A model generated the notes under the pieces. That model worked only from the letters and a program-made list of their open reading frames with translations, was not told the origin of the DNA and searched no databases. The translations under genes were made by a program, and so were the position numbers. A stretch of 64,000 nt of DNA from Cycas panzhihuaensis (Eukaryota > Cycadophyta), in the NCBI GenBank assembly GCA_023213395.1, contig CM041465.1, positions 206,467,741-206,531,740 of the forward strand. The letters are read 5' to 3'. Every line of letters begins with the position of its first letter. Positions within the stretch are counted from its first letter, which is position 1. This document shows positions 32,525-41,487 of the stretch, piece by piece.

Positions 32525-34340
32525 CTAGTCTACTGTTGTTGTCCTAATCCCGGGGTCCCGTCCCCCGGTCTGTGTGATCCCTCTCCTGGGGACCACATCC
32601 CTGCGAGAGCTCCTCATGGTGCCCACCTCGCTCTCCTCGTCCCGAGGCCGTCTCGAAGTCGTAGCTGCTGTATGTGTGTGTGTCTGGCTCCTGCTCGACC
32701 TCGAGACCATCTACGCCACCAGCTGGTCATAGCGGACCTGGATGCGATCCCTCTCGCCTCGGAGTCCCTCCTCGATAGCTCTGAACCTCTCCTATGACGC
32801 CTTAAGGCGCTCCTCTAGGACTACTAGGCGAGTGCTGCTCCCTGTGTCCCCTCACGGCTGCTCACGGCTCTCTAAGGCTGGACAGTCCACGTAGCTTATC
32901 ACTTCGCCCCTGGTTGTGTCAAGCTCTCGCTGCAGCTGCCCTCGAAATGCCACGTGCTCACAGGTCTCTGCGGCCTAGATGTCTCGACCCTCGCCCGGTG
33001 GGCGCTTTGCATGTAGGCTCCTGGCGATCTAGGCGCATCCTCACTTTGGATGGGCGGTTGCCCATTGCTTGAGACACGAGGAACATCTCCTCACCATGGC
33101 CTCGACCGACCTCGCACCTCTACTACTCACCGCGAGGCAACATGCCATGTGTCGGTGTGTATCCTCGATGTATATCATAAAATGAAATCAAAATGCATAC
33201 AGATGTCAAACGACTAAGGAAACGGTTAGGTCTCACCTGGTGTGGCCGCCGGATCCTCTGCTCGGGCAGCATCCTCATCTCCTGACCCTCCACCAGCCGC
33301 AGGTACCTCATCCTCGGGTACGTCCTCTGCCTCTGCCCCGTCTCTAGCAGGGACTGACTCGACCCTCGCCTCTCCGGATCTCCTCATGATCCGTAGCCTG
33401 CGTCCCCTGGTCTTGGTTGCCCTGCTCGTCTCAGGAGTTCCTGATGGTTGTGATGGACCTGCCTCTCCTGCAGGTCGTGATGGGCCAGCCCCATCTCCCC
33501 CGTCATCGCTATCATCGCCTCCATCGTCATCGTCGTCATCGCTATCGTCGATGGGCGCTCCTGCTCCTCATGCTCCGTCATCACTCTCCCACCTCACTGC
33601 TCTGTAAGGCTCTGCTATGTAATCTGTCAGAGTAAGGAGGTCGAGTGATGTCACATCGACTGACCGACAGACATGGGCCTGGTCCTCCGTCCCTCGGAGT
33701 CTAGTCTGCCACCTGTGGACCATCGGGGCCCCCCTGCCGGCGCCACTACCGCAAAGTGATCAAAAAACTAGCATTGTAGCAACGTGCTGTAAGAAAATCC
33801 TCCCCTGCCTGACCTCCTGATGGTATCTAGTTGGGCGACGAGGTTCGCCGCAACTAGAGTGGCCCAATCCATCCTCTCGCCGGCCTCACTGCCGTCTTGC
33901 ATCCACCCATCCTCACAGGATCTCCACAGTAGTTACATTTCAGAGATCGAAATAGAATGCATAGTAAAATAAGTTTCCTCACAGGAATCCCTAACATAGT
34001 CTGGATTTGGAGGGCTCCCCTCATTGCCACTATCTTGCCCGTGAGGCCAGGCCACCTCTCATGTCTTTGCCTCGGTGCTTTGGCGGCGTCCTCGATCTCA
34101 TGGGTCTCCCCAGCCAGCACCCCTAGGATCCGTCTAATATCCCACAGGGTGATGGTAATATCTCCTATCGAGGCAAGTGGAATCGTGCCTCCTCACATCG
34201 ATGCGATCTTTATGTCAACTAGGAGCCAGCGATCCGATCTGTTGGGGGTCTTGAGGGCCTTATGCAGCCGCATCTCTTCGAGGTCATCCTGTCCTCCTCG
34301 ATCGCCATCTCCGGGTAGCTCGGGATGGGCATCTTGCAAG
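32525..34340 (-). pseudogene. Antisense gene in RLG-2: plant-mobile-domain-like, acidic, helical
   Basis: A gene runs opposite to the element between integrase and the second RNase H. Near 34170-34125 the minus strand reads IPLASIGDITITLWDI then RRILGVLAGE, like the plant mobile domain core (G-E-x-T-x-T-L-x-D-V-x-x-L-x-G). A second block at about 33890-33760 has MDWATLVAANLVAQLDT. Next, 33735-33237 is one frame with a single stop: SLDLLTLTDYIAEPYRAV, an Asp-rich run (33515-33560) and a Pro/Ser/Arg tail. A candidate GT donor follows (CCAG then GTGAGACC, 33236). The final part (about 33000-32525) has LVVLEERLKAS and RFRAIEEGLRGERDRIQVRY, probably helical, ending at a stop near 32525. Another donor-like GTGAGG lies at 33982. 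The domain name is by motif resemblance only. Confidence 0.6.
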
Positions 34341-35543
34341 CGTTTTCGTAGTTATCCACCGTAATGCTTTGCATTCATCAAAGTCGATCAAAGTTAGCCT
34401 CTAGTGGTCATCCAGGGTCCCTAGCTGCTTCTCTAGTTGTCTTTCTTTGGTTTTGAAATTGTTTGGCCCTTGTTTGGTTTTTCGATTTTACGCTGCGTCT
34501 GGCTCGGTTGCATTACTGCTAAATCTGGGCGGGCGATCGCGGCGATCGCTCTTTCAGCGATCTGCGCGAGACAAGATCGCGGTCGGCGATCTTGCTGCTG
34601 ATGACAACCCCTAAAGGGGTTTTGTCCCAGAAAATTAGAAAATTTTTGTGGTGGACCCCGTGGGGAACCCACGAGGACAGTGCTAATGCCGGTCCACGCC
34701 TCTTCTTGGGTCGATTCGGACTCAGGAGGCCCTCTAATTGCCATAAGGGCATAAAATGCATTAAAATTAATTAAAAGGTAATGAACTTCAAATTTTGAAA
34801 TGACGAAGGTTTCGTTAGATCCACTCCTTTGGATCGGCTTTGTTGCCGCCATCTCGTCTCTGGGGTCGTGACGGTTGTCTCTGCGCTCGAATCTGACGGT
34901 CGGATCGTCTCCCGCGTGCCTCACGAGTCGGGTAGCACTCTGCGTCGTGGGAAAAGGCTACGGTTTTCGCATGAGCCAGCGAAAATGAATTCAATTTTCA
35001 TCGCTTTTCCTTATATAGGCGGGGGCCACAGCGGCACTTCTTGGTTTACGGCTCGCATGACGGTCGTTGGGGCCGTCTCGTTGCCCTCATAGCCTTTGCC
35101 TTACGGCCTGTCGCTCATTGTGCCCCATGGACGCCCTTTCTGCCTCCCCTCGCGGGAGCATTTATGGCGCCTCATTATTGCACTTTTGACAGGACCCTTT
35201 TGTACCGTTTTACGCGTTGCTCCTGTGCATGCCTGAGTTTATACTCGTTTGGCTTGTTTCATCGCCCCGTACTCATTTTGCGACCCTTTTTCGCCCACAG
35301 CATCCCGAAGGAAATGCTCCCCCGTCTGGGGGCATGTTTTACTTTCCCAAGCAACCTTTGGCACCCCAGGGCGTCCTTTCTCCGCCCACTCTCAGCCAGT
35401 GGCCGGATTGCTTACTTTCATTCTCGGGTAACCTTATTGCTAGGTCCTCCTACCCTTCTCGGCCCTTTTCGCGCTTACCATTCCAGTCTTTGTTTTGCTG
35501 TCATTACTATTTGTGTTTGTTTACCAGAGCTTAGTATCCAGCC
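34341..35543. other. Region between antisense gene and second RNase H
   Basis: The 163-codon minus frame at 34433-34924 could be the 5' part or leader of the antisense gene, but it matches nothing I know. On the plus strand the frame 35041-35928 is open through this region. Only its end (after about 35640) is RNase H; the first 200 codons look like chance translation. A pyrimidine-rich tract ending in TTTACCAG at 35527 looks like a splice acceptor just before the RNase H start codon. Confidence 0.45.
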
Positions 35544-35932
35544 ATGTCTCTCCTCGTTTTCACCGATGGTGGAAGTCGCGGCAACCGGGCCTTCCATTGC
35601 GTGGATCTTCATGACCCTCGGGACACGACTTCTTGCGTTAGGGTCTTTCTTCAAGGCTACCAATATGAGCGAGTACATGGCCGTTATTGAGGCCCTTACT
35701 GATGCTCTATGTTTCCATCGCGGTTCCATTGTGTTGCTTTGTGATTCTCAGGTCGTGGTGTCCCATCTCACCCAAGTTTACCAGGTGCGATGCCCTCACC
35801 TGAGAACCCTCGTTCTTGCCAAGTCTCTTGGCTTGTTTCTCTTGATAGATATTCGACATATCCGAGGCACCTCAACCTTTGAGGGCGGACCTCGTCAGCC
35901 TCATCCTTGGCGTCGCCCCCTCTTTTAGATGA
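35544..35932 (+). pseudogene. RLG-2 second RNase H, archaeal-like (aRNH)
   Basis: This enzyme type degrades RNA in RNA-DNA hybrids. From the ATG at 35544: MSLLVFTDGGSRGN (first catalytic Asp, 35565). After a frameshift come FKATNMSEYMAVIEALTDAL (Glu near 35671), LLCDSQVVVSHL (Asp at 35743), VYQVRCPHLRTLVLAKSL and DIRHIRGTSTFE. After a +1 shift at about 35884 comes EADLVSLILGV (Asp at 35888) and stop. All four catalytic acids can be found. The ATNxxEY and GDSQ-like words mark the archaeal-like type that Tat elements acquired, unlike the gypsy RNase H at 29971-30420. Its place, 3.7 kb after integrase and next to the 3' LTR, is unusual. Confidence 0.85.
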
Positions 35933-36040
35933 CCACCCACGAGACTTGCACAGCGGCCCGTGCCCAAGTCTGCAGTGGGTCGTTAGTTGGATTGATTGCA
36001 TTATTTGCTGGATGTCCTTCTACTTCGCGTTGCACTTCAA

Positions 36041-36054
36041 AGCGGGGGCATCCT
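36041..36054 (+). other. Purine-rich tract, possible displaced polypurine tract
   Basis: AAAGCGGGGGCATC resembles the GGGGGCA tracts that precede the 3' LTR in Tat-branch elements, but the repeated LTR begins 240 bp later at 36291. Just before that point only GAGGCGA is purine-rich. Confidence 0.35.
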
Positions 36055-36290
36055 TTCTTCTTGCTTATTTCAGTTTCAGGTCGATGTTTAGACGACACGT
36101 AGGCAACCCCTACGTTGTCCTCGTCCCCGTCTCCCTTATCCACGCGTTCCGCCACGACACTCGCCTACGCCCTTGGTCCACGTGCTACTCTTTATTGCTT
36201 TTATATATATATGCATGTGCTACTCATACTTTTGATTATCAGCATTCGCCATCACATTACGCTTAGGCGGTGAGGCTCTGCGCGAGGCGA

Positions 36291-38858
36291 TGTTTCCCAG
36301 CTACTGGGAATGGACTCGAGATACATCGACACAGGTTTATCCAGCTATATTCTCTTATCCTTTTGCCTTGGTTTGATTGAGGTTATTTAGAGTAGGATTG
36401 CTTGACATATACACTTTGTGCGCGTGCTTATGCCTTGCTCATAATGCATGTGCCTAAGCACGCCTTGACTATGATGACTCACGGTAGGGCCATTCCTCGT
36501 GAATCGACACCGTATGGCGTCTGACCACTCATGATGTCTCTAAAATTTCCCGGGATTGTTTCTGCCAGTTTGCTTGTTCGTGCTACGACATGTCGTTTGC
36601 ATTGCCGTCCTTTCTAAGTTAAACTTGATCCTTAGTTAGGACTTTTTGGGTTGTTTTGGGTGCTTGCCCTTTGCACAGGCATTCCCCATTGCCTTAATTC
36701 ATGTTTAGCCCTAATTTTGCTTCAAAACTTGATTTTGCTACCTATTTTCTCTTTCTTTAGTTTCGGTGTCTGCGGATAAACTAAGCGGTACCACCGAGTT
36801 TCTTGATCTGTGAGTTCTGCATGATGCATGTTGAAATTTAAAAAGAGAACCACGACGATTTACTTTTTCATGAAGCTGGCGTGGCTTCGATTGGAGGTGC
36901 CACGACATCCCCAACGTTCACTGCGTGAGCAGGGGATAAAGGAATTTTCCTCCTCTTTTCGGGACTTTTGCCCATTTTCAAAAACTTTCAAGAGGATTTT
37001 CCAAGAGGCGCACGAGGAAAAGGCGGAAAACACATCAAGTTCATGCCGCAAGCGAGGAGGATGAACCAGGCTACCACCAGTGGATTTTGTAGGGCCATTG
37101 CTGCCCCTTACTACTCTCCATAGCCAGCTTTATTCCCCTTGCAGCTGCTCAAGAGATTCAAGGGACTTCTTCAACCAAGAAGCTGCCCCAAAGACTTACT
37201 TCACAGCTCCAACTTTACAAGGAGCCTCTTCCATCCATACTTTAGCAGGACATACTCATAATCAGCCTCCATTTGACCTTCATTGCTGCTGTTCCTAGTG
37301 GCAGGAAGCATGCTTGACCTTTCTACACAAGGTACCCTTTAGTTTTGCTTGCAATTTCTTGTATTTTACTTGCATTTTTCCTTCTTTTCACTTATACTTC
37401 CTTCTCTTTTTTTTTACTTGCAAACCTTTGGGCATGCTTGCAATCTTTTTTTTCATTTTATTTAGCAAGCATTCTGCCGCTTCTTTCTCCCCGCTTTACC
37501 CCTTTTACCCCATAAATGAAAGTGACCATCATTGGCCATAGCTGCCCCGTAGTGTTGTCCTGACCCAAATCCACTTTCCCGATGTTTCTTTGGAGTCCCT
37601 CATTTTCTCCAAGCCTTCTTTTACTCCTTCCTCGGTCAGCCAGAGTAAGGAGCATACGAGGATTCGAGGGAGATAGGTGGGGTTAGTCCCCCATTCTTGA
37701 TCCTTCTCCCCAAGGGTTCCGTCCCTTGTCCTCTTCCCCTTACCACGTTGTCCCAAGGCAGGTCGAGAAGGAGTTTAGGGGATTGTGTCGGGGCATCCGG
37801 TTGGTTTGGGATTATCTGCATCCACCTTGTTACCACTTGGCATTCCTTTCACGAGTCCTTTGGAGACCTCCAGGTGGGTGAGTTAGCCATCCAGGGCTAT
37901 ACTCAGTTCCGCTTTGTGTGTGTGTGTAGCATTTGGTAGTGTAGGAGTATCTCGTGCACTCTTACTTCGTTTTTGCTATATTCTAACACATAGCTTAGTT
38001 TATTTAGTTGAGTTGATTTCAGTTTGTAATACATATATATATATATATCTCCTTGTATGTTTTGTAGCCTCTCTCCCGAGAGGAAGGTGCTTTTCGTGCT
38101 TTCTTACAGGATCACGTTAGTGGAGGTGGTGCGTGGAGTGAACCCATTGCCGGTTAGCTCCCATACGGTATTTTCTCTCCTTTAGTTTTGAGTTTCCTTT
38201 CCGTCCTTTCATTTCATTTGGTTTCACATGCTCACGGGGAGGTAAGTGAACCCCCTTACCATCGTAAACCAGCGTCACATGCGTGGAGAAAGGAGGAAGA
38301 GAGAGTGGAGCCTAGCGAGATTTGCCGTGCTTCTACCTCAAACGCCAGATCCAGATACCCCTCTTGTTTCCTTCGTGTTACCCTTTATATTAGTCTTATC
38401 TTTTTGCATCTGCCTGATAGATAAAAAAAAAAGGGGGATAAAGAACATAAAGGAAAAGGAAAAATACTTGTATCTTTGCATTCACTTTTCTGCACTAGTT
38501 TATTGCTTTACGTAGCATAGTGTAGACACCCCCCTTTTGTGTCAAACCCAAGCTATCCCTTTTGTCGTCTGCTTATGTGTTAGGTCAGTTGTCCCCCCTT
38601 GCCTTCGTTGCCTTCTCATTGCCTTGAGAAGCCGCAATGTGTGAGGCGCCTCCTCTCCTTCCCGACCATCCGAAGGGTAGGAAGGCCTCGCTTTGCGGCT
38701 ACACAGGAAGCAACCGGGCACCTTGCGATCCCGAACCGGCGCTCCGGCCTTGCGGACGTCCTGCGAGGTGAGGTCCTCGCTGTCTAGCCTAGTTAGCGTA
38801 GTGTTTTTTTATCCCCCTTTGCTAGACGTAGGATCACCGCCCCGCAGAGAGCGTTTCA
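36291..38858 (+). repeat. RLG-2 3' LTR
   Basis: This 2568-bp copy of 22580-25155 starts TGTTTCCCAGC and ends GCGTTTCA, followed by the AGCTC duplication. It lacks the 25-bp internal duplication of the 5' LTR and has instead a unique stretch around 37846-37900 (CCTTTCACGAGTCC onward). Confidence 0.93.
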
Positions 38859-38863
38859 AGCTC

Positions 38864-40010
38864 CTCTTTAATCTCTAGATCAACTTGTTACAGGCTATTT
38901 TTAGGCTCAGCATTGACCATGAGCATCAACTTCTCATTGGCTTCTTCAATGTTGTAAATGTCTTTATCTCCTACAGAGTTAAGTAAAGTTTTACCTTCAA
39001 CTTTGGCTTTACCTTTTCCCTTGTTCTTGAGCCACTTCTCTAGATGTAAAAACTAGAAATCTTCTATGATGTATGCCATCCACTTACAATGTGTGTATGA
39101 GGTTTTGATTTGAGTAGTATTGGTTTATTTTTTCTTACCAAAACCCTTAATCTATTGTTGTCTAATATTTCTTAGAAATTTCTTTCCTTAGGTAGGTTTG
39201 TTGTTATCTTCTTGAGGTGCAAACCTTTTCCTCTTAACGAAATCCTTCTTGTTCCTCTTCTCTAAGGTAATTGCTTTCTTGTCGGCTTCATTAAACATCT
39301 TTACTTCAAATAATTAAAGTTTCTATTGAATATGTTAGTGTAGCCCTCTAATATATTTTAGCATTATATCTTTACCAAGTAAAAAGATGCCTAACACAAC
39401 AACTTGCTTCTAAAATTCTATTTTGTAATCTTGGACATTTTGGCCTCTTTCTTGTCGATAATACTGCCATTTAATCCTCTATTGCTCTTCATATCTAATA
39501 GGATAGAATTAATTCTTTATGAGGGTTTTAAATTATTGCCATATGATTTTAGATACATTATGGAACTTGAGATATACATTCCACCAAACTAATGCATGTT
39601 TAGATAGTTTTAACTTAACAAAAGTGACTTTTTACTCGTTTTTGTACTCATAAATTAAAAAGTATATTTCTAGTTGGTCTAACTAATCATCTAACTTTTT
39701 AACATCTAAGGTTTTATCATAGATGAGTAGTTCAAGTTTGGCTTCTACCTTGAATGGATGCTTTACCATTGATGGATTATCATCTTCTTCTTCCTCAGTT
39801 TACTGGTGTTTTGCAAGTCCTTTACTTCTCTCTTCTTTTACTGTTTCATCTTCTTCCTTCTTGCCTTTGGCTGTTGAAGATGATGCACCTTATTGAGAAA
39901 CAAGTTGTGCCACACATTGAGTTAACCTATCAAGAATTTATTCCATCTTCATAAACCTTTTCTCCATCTCTTGCTCTAGTTTAACCACCTTCTTTCACTA
40001 TCTATACTCT
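38864..40010 (-). pseudogene. RLG-1 gag and start of protease region
   Basis: Read on the minus strand from about 40010, the capsid region shows KLSKHALVWWN, then WQ-stop-FKTLIKN, then VQDYKIEF-stop-KQVVVLGIFLLGKD and YIRGLH, the typical chromovirus capsid layout. The zinc knuckle at about 39060-39110 reads HCKWMAYIIEDF-stop-FLHLEKW, where the family has HCKxxGHxxxxCW-LHPEKW; a Cys has become Phe. After it come a Lys-rich linker and an acidic segment (38864-39000) that leads into the protease at 22579. Stops are frequent. Confidence 0.75.
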
Positions 40011-40157
40011 CTCTCATGCGATTCGGGCAAAGGTTCGCTAGTTAATAGGTATTGAAATCTAGTTTTCGTATAATCTTTTTACACTGTAAGATAATAAGGG
40101 TTTTTCTTTTCTTTTTCATCAAAAATTCCTAAACTTCTAAGGGTTTTTAAAAACTAA

Positions 40158-40169
40158 GCTTTAATACCA
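40158..40169 (-). other. RLG-1 primer-binding site
   Basis: The minus strand reads TGGTATTAAAGC, an initiator-Met tRNA site with one C-to-T change, placed seven bases inside the 5' LTR edge at 40177. Confidence 0.8.
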
Positions 40170-40176
40170 AAAATAT

Positions 40177-41224
40177 TGATCTAAATTTAAATGGAAAAGT
40201 AAAAACTTAATCCAGTCAAAATAAATTCAGATTTAATATATAATAAAATATATTATATTTAGAAATATTTTATTTTTCTTATAAAATTTTGTTTCATATG
40301 CGTGTTATTACACGTTTTCTTCTACTACTACAATAATTAGGGATCGATTAAAGAATGATGGGCATGTTCTGGGCTACTGTGTACTCTCTGGTATGTTACC
40401 CAAGATTTCGATATGAGGTATTATCCTTCGTTCAGTCGCATAACCCTTCCAGAATGTTTTCTTCATCTTGGGAGTCTTCCAATGGCTACTCTGGTTGTTT
40501 TCCTCCTTTATAGGTTGCATCTAGTCTTTCATGGACTTCTCTTGTGCCTCACGAATAGATCTCGGTACTTCTTTGCTACTCCTTCCCATTCACTTCACTT
40601 TGTGCCTCTACTTTTGTCTGTCTTCCCACATAGACTTAGGTTTGGAGCAATTTTCAAGTTTAGGTTGTTATTCTATGTTATTTTCTAAATTTTCTCGCTC
40701 CTCTAACTGTGTATACAATTGTTGAGTACTCCTCTCTACTTTATAGACTAATTTAAGTAGTTTTTCTGATGTTTCTAAGTCTATTGAACTTTGTAAAACT
40801 ATTTTTCTATTTATTTCTTTTCATATTCTAGTCATCCATTCGATCTATTAAAAACTAATTAAAATTAGTTTAAATATCTGATTTCTTTCTTCAATTAGGT
40901 AGATGACACTTATACGGATGTACCCATGTTTTTCCCATCAAATCACATTTTCTATCAGGGCTATCATTTTTTGGTCATACCAAACACGGGCTTGGTCATA
41001 CCCTAGTAAAACATGGTCACATCAAAGACTAGCGTAGTTGCACCGGCTGCTGGTCTAGTCACATTGAGGACTGGACTAGTTGCACTGAGGACTAGCTGGT
41101 CATACCCTAGTAAAACATGGTCATACTAGAATACAATTTTTTTATATTTTAAGAATCTAAATAGCATTTTTCTGCCAAACGAAAGTTGGAAATATGAAAA
41201 TAAATACTACCAAATATTTTTATA
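40177..41224 (-). repeat. RLG-1 5' LTR, main part
   Basis: It aligns with 3276-4320 and begins TGATCTAAATTTAAATGG. It is cut at 41224 by RLC-3 and continues at 48371-48419. It has one more CTAGTTGCACTGAGGA-like subrepeat than the 3' LTR. Confidence 0.9.
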
Positions 41225-41487
41225 TGTTAAACCTTATGTTTACATGTTAAGATAATGTACTTTAATTTTTATGTAATATGTGTACTTTTGTACTTTAGGG
41301 GTGACTTATCACTTAAGTGATAAAGTGCACACCCACATTCTTTCTAGTGACACAACGTTGTCACTAAAGGGTCAAATGGACCCTTAAGCATTTTTACTCA
41401 CATGAGAGCCCAAAAGGACACATGTCCTACATGCAAGGCATGTATCTTGGATATTTGATACTTGTCAAACATCCAAGGCCTTAGGTC
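41225..41487 (+). repeat. RLC-3 5' LTR, truncated
   Basis: It matches the first 263 bp of the 555-bp 3' LTR up to AAGGCCTTAGGTC. The sequence then jumps to leader sequence equivalent to RLC-1 position about 8712. The rest of the LTR and the primer site are gone. Confidence 0.9.

Larger units (their letters stand above)
22580..38858 (+). mobile_element. RLG-2: GC-rich Tat-like Ty3/gypsy element with extra genes
   Basis: This is a 16.3-kb element with 2.57-kb LTRs (22580-25155 and 36291-38858) and the 5-bp duplication AGCTC at 22575-22579 and 38859-38863. Gene order is gag, protease, RT, RNase H, integrase, TA repeat, antisense gene, second RNase H. The DNGSS protease, the RT wording and the dual RNase H point to the Tat/Ogre branch of non-chromovirus gypsy elements. 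It is visibly richer in G and C than all other elements here. Frameshifts make it non-autonomous. Confidence 0.92.

Noticed and set aside
32186-32547. Three open frames with long Tyr-Ile repeats
   Set aside because: They are translations of the TA microsatellite at 32309-32397 in different frames.
35041-35640. First 200 codons of a 295-codon open frame
   Set aside because: No family resemblance and composition like chance translation of GC-rich DNA; only the C-terminal end of the frame is the second RNase H.
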